From: Diplonema papillatum
Lineage: Eukaryota > Euglenozoa > Diplonemea > Diplonemida > Diplonemidae
Direction of reading: 5' to 3'
Assembly: GCA_030068145.1 (NCBI GenBank)
Contig: JAPJBO010000783.1
Span: 1 to 64,000 of the forward strand
Length of the DNA stretch: 64,000 bases
A program made the translations under genes and the position numbers. The notes under the pieces were generated by a model. The model was not told where the DNA came from, made no database searches, and saw nothing but the letters and a program-made list of their open reading frames with translations. Each line of letters begins with the position of its first letter. Position 1 is the stretch's first letter. Shown piece by piece: positions 9,280-19,989 of this stretch.

Positions 9280-12200
9280 GTTGATGCTGTTGATGCTGTT
9301 GTTGATGCTGTTGCTGCTGTTGCTGCTGTTGCTGCTGTTGCTGCTGTTGCTGCTGTTGCTGCTGTTGCTGCTGTTGCTGCTGTTGCTGCTGTTGCTGCTG
9401 CTGTAGGTGCTGTAGGTGCTGTAGGTGCTGTTGGTGCTGTTGGTGCTGTTGGTGCTGTAGGTGCTGTTGGTGCTGTTGGTGCTGCTGTTGATGCTGTTGG
9501 TGCTGTTGATGCTGTTGATGCTGTTGTTGCTGTTGATGCTGTTGATGCTGTTGATGCTGTTGCTGCTGTTGCTGCTGTTGCTGCTGTTGCTGCTGTTGCT
9601 GCTGTAGGTGCTGTTGGTGCTGTTGGTGCTGTTGGTGCTGTTGGTGCTGTTGGTGCTGTTGGTGCTGTTGGTGCTGTTGGTGCTGTTGGTGCTGTTGGTG
9701 CTGTTGGTGCTTGGGCAATGGTATGTGTTTGTTTCTGCTTCCTGACTCCTGCTGACGCTCCCCCCTCATCTTCTGCTTCTCTATCTGCTGCCCCTGCTGC
9801 TGCCAGCTGTTACCCTGGCTGCCCCTCCTAGCTGATGCTCATCTTGCTTATTCCCCTGTTGATGCAGCTGCTGCTGCTCCTCTATCTGCTGCCCCTCTAG
9901 CTGTTGCTCCTCCAGCTGCACTCATCTTGCTTCGTCCCTCTTTGCGGCTCCTCTAGCTGCTGCTCCTCTAGCTGCTCCTGTCTTGCCTCCAGTGGTTGCT
10001 CATCTTGCTTCCTTCTTGCTGCTGCTCCTCGAGCTGCTGCTCATCTTCCTTCTTCCCTCTTGCTGTAGCTCTTCCTCCTGCTTCTGCTCCTCTATCTGCC
10101 GCCCCTCTAGCTGTTCTATCCTCTAGCTGCTGCTCATCTTGCTTCTTTCTCTCTTCCTCCTGCTTCTGCTCCTCTTTCTGTTGCCCCTCTAGCTGATTTA
10201 TCCTAGCTGCTGCTCCTCTAGCTGCTACTCATCTTGCTTCTTCCCTCTTTGCTGCTCCTCGAGCTGCTGCTCATCTTGCTCCTGCTCATCTTCCTTCTTC
10301 CCTCTTGCTGTAGCTCTTCCTCCTGCTTCTGCTCCTCTATCTGCTGCCCCTCTAGCTGTTCTATCCTCTAGCTGCTGCTCATCTTCCTTCTTCCCTCTTG
10401 CTGTAGCTCTTCCTCCTGCTTCTGCTCCTCTATCTGCTGCCCCTCTAGCTGTTCTATCCTCTAGCTGCTGCTCATCTTGCTTCTTTCTCTCTTGCTGCAG
10501 CTCTTCCTCCTGCTTCTGCTCCTCTTTCTGTTGCCCCTCTAGCTGTTTTATCCTAGCTGCTGCTCCTCTAGCTGCTACTCATCTTGCTTCTTCCCTCTTT
10601 GCTGCTCCTCGAGCTGCTGCTCATCTTGCTCCTGCTCATCTTCCTTCCCCTCTTGCTGCAGCTCTTCCTCCTGCTTCTGCTCCTCTATCTGCTGCCCCTC
10701 TAGCTGTTCTATCCTCTAGCTGCTGCTCATCTTGCTTCTTTCCTCTTGCTGCTGCTCCTCGAGCTGCTGCTCCTCGAGCTGCTGCTCATCTTGTTCCTGC
10801 TCATCTTCCTTCTTCCCCTTTTCCTGTAGCTTTTCCTCTGCTTCTGCTGCTCCATCTGCTGCTCCTCTCTTGCCTCTAGCTGCTGCTCATCTTGCTTCTT
10901 TCCTCTTGCTGCTGCTCCTCGAGCTGCTGCTCATCTTGCTCCGGCTCGTCTTCCTTCTTCCCTCTTGCTGTAGCTCTTCCTCCTGCTTCTGCTCCTCTAC
11001 CTGCTGCCCTTCTAGCAGTTCTATCATCTAGCTGCTGCTCCTCTTGCTTCTTCCACTTGCTGCTCCTCCTCTATCTACTGCCCCTCTAGCTGCTGCCCAT
11101 CTTGCTGCAGCTCTTCCTCCTGATTCTGCTCCTCTATCTGCTGCCCCTCTAGCTGTTTTATCTTCTAGCTGCTGCTCCTCCTGTCTGCTGCTCATCACGC
11201 TACAGCTCGATAGCAAGACCTCAAATTCCCCAAGAGTCGCGTCTGAATGATAAAGAGCGGCACAAGAACGACTGCAAATTGGCCGATAATCAAACAGCGG
11301 CGCGAGAACGACTGCAACTGTGGGCGGCAATGACAGATGACAGATGAACGGAGCTAGACCACAAATGTCCAAAGAGCCATGCCTGAATGACAGCAAACGG
11401 CCAAAGTGCGGTACGAGAACGACTGCAAATGTCCATAACACCTGTCTTTTTTTCCTTCAAGGACAGCAGATGACCGCAGAACGGTGCCAGAATGACAGCC
11501 AATGTCCAAGGAGCGGCGCCAGAACGACTGCAGATCGCCAGGGATTGCCCCAAGAATGACAGCCATTGACCAATGAACAGCGTTAGAATTACACAAATGC
11601 CCATGAGCCACGCCTGAATGACAGTGAACGGGCAAAAGAGCGGCGCTAGAACGACTGCAATGGCCAAACTACGGAACGAGAACGACTGCAACTGGCCGGA
11701 GATCGCCCAGGAAGGACAGCCAATGACCAAAGAGCGGCACCAGAATGACAGTGAACGGCCATAGAGCGGTACCAGAACGACTGTGCCAGAATGCCAGCCA
11801 ATGGCCAAGGAATGCGCCAGAACGACTGCAGATTGCCAGAGATCGCCCCCAGAATGACAGCCAATGACCCGCAAGCGGCACTAGAATGACTGCCTATGAC
11901 CAACGAACGGCGCTAAAATGACCACAAATGCCCATGAGTCACACCTGAATGACGGACCAAGAGCGGCGCTGAAACGACTGCAATGGCCAAACTGCGGAAC
12001 GAGAACGACTACAACTGGCCGGAGATCGCCCAGGAAGGACAGCCAATGACCAACGAGCGGTACCAGAATGACAGTGAACGGCCATCGAGCGGTACCAGAA
12101 CGACTGTGCCAGAATGCCAGCAAATGGCCAAGGAGCGGCGCCAGAACGACTCCCAATGACCAAAGAATGCCGCCAGAACGACTACAAATGCCCATAGAGC

Positions 12201-13555
12201 CTGAATGACGGCGGTCGGCCAAAGAGCGGCGCTAGAACGACTGCAAATGTCCAAAGAACGGCGCTTGAACGACTGCAAATTGCCCAAGAGCAGCGCCAGC
12301 ATGACTGAAAATGGCCAAACTGCGGCGCGAGAACGACTGCAACAGGCTGGAGACCGCCCAGGAATGACAGCCAATGACCAAAGAGCGGCACCAGAATGAC
12401 AGTGAACAGCCACAGAGTGGTACGAGAACGACTGCAAATGTCTAAATCACCTTGCTTGAGGGACGGCAAATGACCGCAGAACGGTGCCAGACTGACAGCC
12501 AATGACCAGCAAGCGGCACCAGAATGACTGCCAACGACCAAAGAACAGAGCTAGAATGACCACAAATGCCCAAAGAGCCGCGCCTGAATGACAGCGAACC
12601 GCCAAAGAGCGGTACTAGAGCGACTGCAAATGTCCAAAGCACCTTTGTTTGAAGGACGGCAAATGACTGCAGAACGGTGCCAGATTGACAGCCAATGGCC
12701 AAGGATTGGCACCAGAACGACTGCCAATCGCCAGAGATCGTTCCAACAATGACAGCCAATGAATGACCAGCAAGCGGCACCAGAATTAACGAACAGCGTG
12801 ACACGTGAATGGTATCGTTTGGCTGAACAGGAAACTGTCCAAACCTGTCAAAGAATCCTGATCAATCATCAGGCAAAGACAGTTGGATAAACAACAAAGA
12901 CTGCCTGCGTCGGCCGCGCTTGCAGCGCGTTTCCGAGGAACACCACGAGGAGGTGCAGGTCAGATTTTTGTCCCTCATGTCAAAAACAAGCAATGAGCCA
13001 TCGTCTGGACTTCGAAGCGGAGGATGATGAGGAATATCCTTTGTGTGACTCTTGATCCCTTTGAAGAGTTTCCTGCAGTTCACAGCGCCACCTTGCCAAA
13101 GGAGCTCTCAACAATGCGATGAGTGCCCCTGATGTCGAAATGGGGAAGAAGTTCCGATCTTCGAAAGAACGTCGTTCGTCTGTACTTCGAATTCCTGTGA
13201 GGGTTTCTTCAGATGCATCGGTCAAAACCATCATCAAATTGAGCACGCGCACCGCTCTCTGCACTTGTTCACTTAATCGCAAAAAAAATGGCATACTTCA
13301 TTGTTTCCGGTGGGCGCCAAAACAACCGGCATTGAACCTCGTCACCCCGCCATCTTTTATTTTGGTGTCATGTTCTTCCGGTTGTTTTTATTACCTTTTT
13401 TGTCGTTTCAATTTGAATGGTTTCAACTTCTTCTTGCTCGAGTCGGGCCTCCCATAGATGAGAGGCCCCCTTTCCTGGACAAGACGGCCGCCTTCTTTCA
13501 AAGGTTCGGGATTCACGAGGGGGCCCGCTAGGGCCACCGAGTGCGGGTTTGCGGG
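9280..13555. repeat. Tandem 4.275-kb unit, copy 2
   Basis: Second copy with the same internal order: microsatellite at 9281-9712, pyrimidine block at 9755-11235, minisatellite at 11236-12805, and tail at 12806-13555. The minisatellite and tail differ from copy 1 by only scattered substitutions; the microsatellite and pyrimidine parts have changed in length. The high identity points to a recent duplication. Confidence 0.85.
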
Positions 13556-14053
13556 TTGTTGACAGGGGTGGTTCGCCTCGAACTCTTTTCACACAAGTGC
13601 CTGTGCAGGCATTCCATTGTTATCATGTTCGAGTGTGCCAACGGTAGAGAGAGAACAGTGGAATAGTGTGTCAAAAATCCTTTTAGAGCTGGGCTTACTA
13701 GCCTGAAAGCCGGGAGACCAGGCTAATAGAACCCTGACTTGCATTCAAGGAGCATTTGTTTGTTCTTAATTGCGTTGTGAAATCTTCGTTCGTTCTGGTA
13801 TTTAATTTTCCGTAGACCGCCGAAGCTTGGAGGAGCGTGGGAGGTGCAAATATTACCATTGGCGGTCCTTCTGCATTGAAGGCAGCGCCAAAGATGGCAG
13901 CGAAGCAGCTCGCACCGCTCTTTCTCCTTCTCTTTCGTCATCAGCACTGCATTCCTCTTGTGTTCCGACTCACTTTCGGTTGTGCATCTGTCATTTACTT
14001 GGTTGGCGAACAATTTTAAGCACTTTTGTCTCATTTTTGTGCATCGCAAATCC
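13556..14053. other. Spacer without recognised genes
   Basis: AT-richer than its neighbours. Minus-strand frames between 13723 and 14127 are open but Lys/Cys-rich and match no family I know. It probably contains the 3' end of the SRPBCC/GMC locus. Confidence 0.4.
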
Positions 14054-14671
14054 TCAATGTTTTGTGTCCCATATTTTCGGAGCCGTGACATAATGGAGTG
14101 ACGAAATGGTGTGGTACACATTTGCATGCAAATGACTCCCCACTAACGCAACAAGAAGTGGGGCAGCATCGTGATTTGGCGTCGCCCCTGCTGGGTCACG
14201 ACAGGTGAGTGGTGTCACCTCCCCATGAGCGAGCAAGGCGAGACGCGACAGGCGACACCACCCCACCGCCTGATCAACGGGGGGAATCTGTAGCGCGACT
14301 GAAGATGCTGGGTAGCGGATTATAGAGTATCGTGACCCGGCAAAACTCAGGTGCTCCCGTCGTGTCACCGCCGCGTTCTCGGTGCTGATGGCCATCAAAC
14401 GGGAGCGGTAATTTCGGTACTGCTCGCCCCACGCGCCGGCGACCCACTTGTAGCTGTAGCTGCGGGGGGAGGTCGTTGCTTCGACAAGCTCTTCGGTGGT
14501 GAGAGACTGCCCGAACTCGCAGAAGCGGCGCACTGGGGTGCCGAGGGCCCCGTCTGCCAGGACGGGCGTGCACGTTAAAGTCCCCTTCGGGTTCCAGTCG
14601 CCTATGGAGTAAAATCCCCCGACCACAGACCACACGTCTTCGACCGTTGCGTTCAGAGTCACACTTCGCAC
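14054..14671 (-). CDS. SRPBCC (polyketide-cyclase-like) domain, partial
   Basis: The translation starts RSVTLNATVEDVWSVVG and continues DWNPKG, a G-x-x-x-R-R-F segment, ELVEATTSPRSYSYKW and YRNYRSRL, ending near REHLSFAG (about 14338). This is the SRPBCC/START-like helix-grip fold that binds hydrophobic ligands. There is no ATG at its beginning; the first possible start is a GTG at 14671, and the frame overlaps the stop codon of the upstream GMC-PNK3P frame by a few bases in a different phase. I infer it is joined to that protein by splicing, or by a frameshift that may be a sequencing error. Sequence beyond about 14330 does not look like the family and may be untranslated. Confidence 0.55.
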   Translation of the reverse strand: MRSVTLNATVEDVWSVVGGFYSIGDWNPKGTLTCTPVLADGALGTPVRRFCEFGQSLTTEELVEATTSPRSYSYKWVAGAWGEQYRNYRSRLMAISTENAAVTRREHLSFAGSRYSIIRYPASSVALQIPPVDQAVGWCRLSRLALLAHGEVTPLTCRDPAGATPNHDAAPLLVALVGSHLHANVYHTISSLHYVTAPKIWDTKH

Positions 14672-17600
14672 TTGCGGCCGGTGGGCACTGGCGCAAAGTA
14701 CAGTTGCTCCGGCGTGTAGAACTTCAGCCCAGCGTTTTCGGAAAATTTGAGGTCGCTGTTTGAGAAGTCGCCAGGGCGCCCGGCAGCATCACCACAGTAG
14801 AAGGAGACCGATGTGTTGCCTTTCCCGCCGCTGAGTGTCTTGACAAAGTATGTCCACATTCCGGGCTTTGGCTTTCGGAAGCCGTCGTAGCCCGTGGCCG
14901 CGACGACTTGGAGTGGGAAAGCCAGGGCGTCCATGATTTTGTTGACCTTGTCCTGCCACACGCCGGCCTTGTAGCTGGAGTCCTTGATACCGCCTTGGTT
15001 CGAGAGAATGACGACAGCCGCGCCACTTGCGTGCAGAGCACGGAGCGTCGGGGCCACCTGCTCGTTGAGGAACTGCCAGTCGTCGGAGTCCTTCGCGAAC
15101 GTCTCGCCACTCTTCGTGGTGACGATGCAGCCGTCCAGGTCGAAGGCCGCTACCCGGCCATCGCTGGTGGATCGGGTGGGCGGTTGGTACACGAGCAGTG
15201 TCTCGTCGCGGCTCCAGCCAAAGGTCGACTCGAACCGGCGCCCACCACCGACGAAGACATCGTTCAGAATGTTTGTCGCCGCCACGATGGGATCGACGCC
15301 TTCGTCGACGGTCAAGGACGCCGAACGGATCCACGCACTGCCCCCGTTCGGCAGGTTTCGAGCCATCTTCGTTGCGATGTAGTCGACCCCAGGTTGGCCT
15401 GGAGGCTCGCTGCGCTTCATGCGGTACACGAACTGAAGCCCTTCCGTGAAGTTGACAATATACTCTGTCATCGCCGGGAGGCCGGGGAGTTGGAACGTGT
15501 AGCTCGCCCCAGGCTCCGTGCTGATTTCGCCCTGCACCGTTCCGCGCCACTTCCCGGCCGTCTTCCACAGCTCCGGCTGCGTGACGGTGTCGAAGTTCTG
15601 CCGCCAGAGCACGAACACCAACGGGCGCGCCGCTGAGCCTGGCGCGGGGCCGCCGCTGTTCTCGGACGGATTCGCGATTGCATCGACGAACCGAGGAGCA
15701 TCGTCCACGGAGCCAGCGACACCAAACGGAGCGTACCGCTCTGCGAGGTCGGTCGCCAGTAGCGCAGCGATCTCATCGGCAACCGCGGCGGGGACGGCAT
15801 TGGGGTCTGCCACGACAACGTCCACACGCCTGCGCCAGGCGAGCTGAACCGGAATCAGCTCGTTGACGAAGGTTGCACGTACCAGCCCGAGGGAAGCTGC
15901 GCTTTCGTTCGTCAACGAGGCGGTGTAGTTGCTCCCGGCGAAGCTCTCGAGAACCAGCGTGAGTACAGGGTATCCTGGCAGCTGCATGGTTGACTTGGAT
16001 CCGACAGTTGCATACTTGGTCGTCTTCTTCTTCTTCTTTTCGTCAGGTTTGAAGGCCGAGATGGCCTCGAGGTCCTCGGTGCTGACGGTGCGGAAGTCCT
16101 GCTGCCACAGCACGGTCATGTGCGTCTGCGGGGCGGCCCACTGCTCCTTCAGCATGTCTGCGAGCTTTTCGGCCATCGCGTAGATGGTCTCCGCCGGGTT
16201 GCCGTCCACCTGCGTGGCGAAGGCGGAAGCGTCGCACACCCGCAGGTTCCGGACCCCTTTCACCAGCAGCTGTCCATCGGTGCAAGCTCCCATCCGGCAC
16301 GTGCATGCTGGGTGAAGGGCGCTGACCATCCCTTCCTTCAAGTAGGCCGCCAAGTCCATGTCACCCGGTAGCAGCTCTTTATCGACGAGGTCTCCCCACG
16401 GACCAGGCCTAGCCATGAGCTCACGCAGCTTGTCGATTGTTTTCTGAAACGGCAGGAGATCGTCGTCAGGGATCGGGTAGCGCCAACCCATATCGACCTG
16501 TGGCTTATCGTAGATAGATGCGCTCGTAGCCCGGACGGTGCCGCGGTATGACGGGTACTGGTGAATGAGTCGCACCGATGTCTGGAGTTCCGGAGGGGCG
16601 ATGGGTTCGGGTCTGCACACGGTGTCCGTGGCAGAGAACATGGGGGAGTTGTCCATGAAGTACATCTGCATATCGCTCATGCGCTTCGACAAGGTCTCGG
16701 TGTCCAGGTGGACAATCCACGAAAAGGGTCCGTTTGGAGACCGTGGCATGTCTCGCGGCTTTTCCTTCAGCTGAAGCACGTACGGAACCGAAATGTGGTC
16801 CCACAGGTGCTCTCCGACTTCTTTGTTCTCCGCTACAACCCGCACACCCAGGCTTTCCAGATGTTTGCGTTCGCCAACCCCAGAAACTTGCAGGAGATGC
16901 GGTGTGTCGTACGCCCCGCCGGCGATGATGACTTCCTTCAGCGCCTTCATCACTCCAGGGACGGTGCCATTGATGGCGTAGTGGACCCCGGCTGCTCGAA
17001 TGCCGTCGAAGTCAATCTTGGTGACGGCGGTGTTGACGACGATGTGCAGATTCCTGCCGTTTCCGTAGTGCGTGTAGTTGAGGTAGCCCGTGAACGTTCC
17101 CCCCCGGGACGTGCCGGAGCTGCGGTTTCCCCGGCCATCGGAACGGTGGGAGTACTGCTGGAAGATGGAGCAGCCAATGTGGCCCTTGCGGCCCCCGTTG
17201 TAGTCCGCCACGTAGCCCTTCCACGGCATGTCGTCGTCGACGCAGAACTCCTTGAACTTGACGCTGAATTCCTTGAAGTCCGGCTCGTACAGGTGGTTCA
17301 CCTCCATTGGCCCATCCTTGCCGTGCCACTTCGCGCAGTCGGCGTCGCTGATGCCTGTCACCTCGCTGGGCTCGTAGTTGCAGTAGTGATCCTCCAGCTT
17401 CTTGTAGTAGGGCAGCATCGAGTCGAAGTCCCAGCCCGGAGGCCACACTGCCAACACCTCTGGCGAGGGGCGGACGTTGATGGCGCCGTACAGCCTAGAT
17501 GTGCCACCCACACCACGGAATCTGGGCACGTAGATCAGCTTTCCCGTGCGCGATGCATCCCCCGCATTGTCGTAGAGCTGCGGCGTTGAGAACACGTTTG

Positions 17601-17865
17601 GATCGTTGGGGGAGATGAACTCGTAAGGAGCCTTACCCTTCGCCCAATATCCCCAGAAACCGCTTTCGAGTGGGCCGCGCTCGAAGACGCAGATGTCCCA
17701 CTCAGGGTTCTCAGCGAGTCTTACAGCAAGAGCTGCACCTCCGGTGCCCGCACCAACGATGATGAAGTCGCACTTAGCTGGCAGCGGACGCTGGTACTCC
17801 TTGGCCACGCCCACCGTGAGAAACGTGGTGAAGACTGCGATCGTCGCAACCTTCATCACAGACAT
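14659..17865 (-). CDS. Secreted GMC oxidoreductase fused to PNK3P phosphatase
   Basis: One uninterrupted frame of 1,068 residues from the ATG at 17865; the frame stays open about 110 codons upstream without typical coding sequence. Residues 1-23 form a signal peptide (MKVATIAVFTTFLTVGVAK). Residues 32-570 are a full GMC flavoenzyme: FAD-binding FIIVGAGTGG, signature 1 near GVGGTSRLYGAINV, signature 2 near GGAYDTPHLLQVSGVG, the conserved LHPACTCRMG, and terminal GNPAETIYAMAEK. GMC enzymes oxidise alcohols or related substrates. Residues about 575-890 hold two copies of a unit with VLW-Q-F-TV and QLPG-P motifs. Residues 903-1062 match PNK3P, a HAD phosphatase: DLDGCIV (usual T replaced by C), ILSNQGGI, RKPKPGMW, YCGDAAGRP and DFSNSDLKF. 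PNK3P domains normally remove DNA 3' phosphates in the nucleus, so joining one to a secreted enzyme is odd. Both end domains are clear; the physiological role is unknown. Confidence 0.85.
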   Translation of the reverse strand: MSVMKVATIAVFTTFLTVGVAKEYQRPLPAKCDFIIVGAGTGGAALAVRLAENPEWDICVFERGPLESGFWGYWAKGKAPYEFISPNDPNVFSTPQLYDNAGDASRTGKLIYVPRFRGVGGTSRLYGAINVRPSPEVLAVWPPGWDFDSMLPYYKKLEDHYCNYEPSEVTGISDADCAKWHGKDGPMEVNHLYEPDFKEFSVKFKEFCVDDDMPWKGYVADYNGGRKGHIGCSIFQQYSHRSDGRGNRSSGTSRGGTFTGYLNYTHYGNGRNLHIVVNTAVTKIDFDGIRAAGVHYAINGTVPGVMKALKEVIIAGGAYDTPHLLQVSGVGERKHLESLGVRVVAENKEVGEHLWDHISVPYVLQLKEKPRDMPRSPNGPFSWIVHLDTETLSKRMSDMQMYFMDNSPMFSATDTVCRPEPIAPPELQTSVRLIHQYPSYRGTVRATSASIYDKPQVDMGWRYPIPDDDLLPFQKTIDKLRELMARPGPWGDLVDKELLPGDMDLAAYLKEGMVSALHPACTCRMGACTDGQLLVKGVRNLRVCDASAFATQVDGNPAETIYAMAEKLADMLKEQWAAPQTHMTVLWQQDFRTVSTEDLEAISAFKPDEKKKKKTTKYATVGSKSTMQLPGYPVLTLVLESFAGSNYTASLTNESAASLGLVRATFVNELIPVQLAWRRRVDVVVADPNAVPAAVADEIAALLATDLAERYAPFGVAGSVDDAPRFVDAIANPSENSGGPAPGSAARPLVFVLWRQNFDTVTQPELWKTAGKWRGTVQGEISTEPGASYTFQLPGLPAMTEYIVNFTEGLQFVYRMKRSEPPGQPGVDYIATKMARNLPNGGSAWIRSASLTVDEGVDPIVAATNILNDVFVGGGRRFESTFGWSRDETLLVYQPPTRSTSDGRVAAFDLDGCIVTTKSGETFAKDSDDWQFLNEQVAPTLRALHASGAAVVILSNQGGIKDSSYKAGVWQDKVNKIMDALAFPLQVVAATGYDGFRKPKPGMWTYFVKTLSGGKGNTSVSFYCGDAAGRPGDFSNSDLKFSENAGLKFYTPEQLYFAPVPTGRKCEV

Positions 17866-18200
17866 TGTCTTTGGGGCTTGTTTCTTAGCTTCTATTTCCC
17901 CCCTGCTACCTTCGGTTTTTTGTTGCAATCTTGCGTTTCTTTGGTTTAGATTCGCTAGTTGTCCTTCTTCTTGAAGGGATACTAATACTGCAAGAATCGT
18001 TGACTGGACCTCTGAGTTTCTGCTCAGATTGCAGGAGTCAGAAAACCTAACGTAACCGAAGCAGAACCGACCCTTCAATTCACGGCTATCGACAGTTCTC
18101 GTTTGGGTTAAAAAATGCAACGAATCTGTGGCGAGAGTCTGCACCGCCGGTTTTGCGGTTGCCCTTCGTTCATTCGATCTTTCCGGTGCCACCATCTTTT
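17866..18200 (-). other. Probable 5' leader of the GMC-PNK3P gene
   Basis: This stretch is open in the same frame as the gene below it, but the predicted peptide has no domain and precedes a clear signal peptide. It most likely holds the promoter and 5' untranslated region. Confidence 0.4.
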
Positions 18201-19700
18201 GCCGGACATGTTGCCGCTTGGTTGAGACGATCCCCCGTTTCTACGGTTGTTTCACGGGGGTCGGCGACGAACAGATTGCTTGTCGGGTGTTGCTGGCCAC
18301 ATCCTTCCGACCAACAGCAGCCATACCTTAAGATATCTGCAAACTGGAAATACTGCGACCAAAAAGTGCCAAATGTAAGGAATTTAAACATTGACAACTG
18401 ACATGGCAGCAGTGCTGTTGAAAGATGGGGTGTGTGGAAAACGGTTGGACAGCGGTACGTAGAAGAAAGGCTCCAATTCTGCCACATGGAGGCGCATTCA
18501 TCAATTTAAAGATGCATTTTCACAAGCCGACCCCAAAACCTCGTTTCAACACATCCGAGGGCTAAAACGGTGAGCGGCCACCCACCATGAAATAGCATTC
18601 TTTCTTCAGCAGTGAACTCAGGAAACAAACTAGCCTCAATGCGTCATACAGAGCTCAAAAGCCCTAACAACATTTCGTGTTGAGGGCAAAAGAATTTGGC
18701 CATCCGGGGCAAATCGAACAGCTCCAGAACAGAGGTCGGAAATAACTGAGGCTTCGTGACCTAATGGTGAAATGTTGTACGACAAAAGATAGTATGTCTG
18801 TGCTAAAGTGCATACGTTGATCGAAGACCAAGAACCATGCTGAAGAACGGCTCATGCTAAGCAATGTTTGGTTTCTTGTTCCAATGGGGGTGTTTACAAA
18901 AGGATCTATTGGGGATCTAAGGGAGAGAGGAAGAAAAGCGGAAAACGGGAAAATGCCACTGGTCAATGGACCTTGAGAAAAAAGGAGATGTACGTGGACC
19001 TAATGGTGGAAAAAATGGAAAAGGCTGTTATTTGCTCACAATCTGCACACCTCGCTCCTTGTGTCAGGATGTCGCTGGGAAAATGCCTACAGCTGTCATT
19101 CTATGCAGACAATTCGACACTGATTGTCAAACCTCTACAAGAGAGCTGCTACTATGTTCCTTCTGGCATGCATGTCTATCTGGATGCGTACGTTTTCACG
19201 GAGTGAAAGGACTGTGTTACACTTCGAGAGGCTATGTTCCATAGCGGTAGAGCTATTAGAGTAAGCCAACCTACAGCTGTGACGAAAAAGCCCATTGGTG
19301 CTGGACAACAGCAAAAATGGAAAACATGGAATGCTTTGTGCAGCTGTTCTGCCGAAGAGTACAACTTACCATGTCCCAAACTGGGTCCAGGCAAAGCATG
19401 AAACTTTCTCAAGCAGGCTGTGGAAGATCACTAAGCGGTGCATCAAAACTGCCAACGAGGGAGGACAAGGGAGGCCGACGGCTTGTGGTCCCTGTCTCGT
19501 GCAGCAGAGCGACTTCTGTGGCGGTTTGTTGGATTGATTCCCTCACAGAGGATGATTCGCTACGTTTTGAATTAAGTGCTGCCGCCTCCGTTTATTTCGA
19601 TCTCACAAGTTTGGGCAAGTCTTAGGGGATAACTCCCTGTGGGAAACTGTCGACTTTTGCCAGGAAATGCACTTACTAATGCCACTCCGCACCTTTTTAG
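18201..19700. other. Intergenic stretch without a recognised gene
   Basis: Moderate GC, with short frames on both strands (for example plus-strand frames at 18868-19206 and 19317-19625). None shows a domain I recognise. Transposon relics cannot be excluded. Confidence 0.45.
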
Positions 19701-19721
19701 CAAGATTTTACGAAGGTAAAT

Positions 19722-19860
19722 TTCCCTTATATCCCACCCCAAACAAATTTGTGCCCTTATATCCCACTTCAAACAAATTTTGTGCCCTTATATCCCAGTT
19801 TGGGATATAAGGGCACAAAATTTGTTTGAGTGGGATATAAGGGCACAAAATTTGTTTGAT
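19722..19860. repeat. TATATCCC palindromic repeat cluster
   Basis: Tandem and inverted copies of CCCTTATATCCCA and its complement GGGATATAAGGGCACAAA. The same motif occurs at 26195-26295, 51548-51712, 58065-58100 (variant) and 59339-59470 (variant). It also encodes the ends of flanking open frames. Confidence 0.75.
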
Positions 19861-19865
19861 TGTGA

Positions 19866-19935
19866 AAAAACCCTCTGACGGGATTCGAACCCCCACCTCC
19901 AGGGTCGAAAGCGGTGGCTCCTCGACTCGGCTACA
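19866..19935 (-). mobile_element. tRNA-like (SINE-type) element
   Basis: The minus strand reads an A-box-like TAGCCGAGTCGAGG and, 40 bp later, a perfect B box GGTTCGAATCC. The acceptor stem does not close: the 3' side CAGAGGG has no partner at the 5' side. I therefore read a tRNA-derived element and not a working tRNA gene. It sits next to the TATATCCC cluster, as does the element near 26100. Confidence 0.5.
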
Positions 19936-19989
19936 GCATTCATCATTTTTCGGAAAAAAGATTTGTGGTGAGAAATATTTTTTTTCACC

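Noticed and set aside
15000-17589. Plus-strand frames across the GMC-PNK3P gene
   Set aside because: Antisense shadows with no domain.
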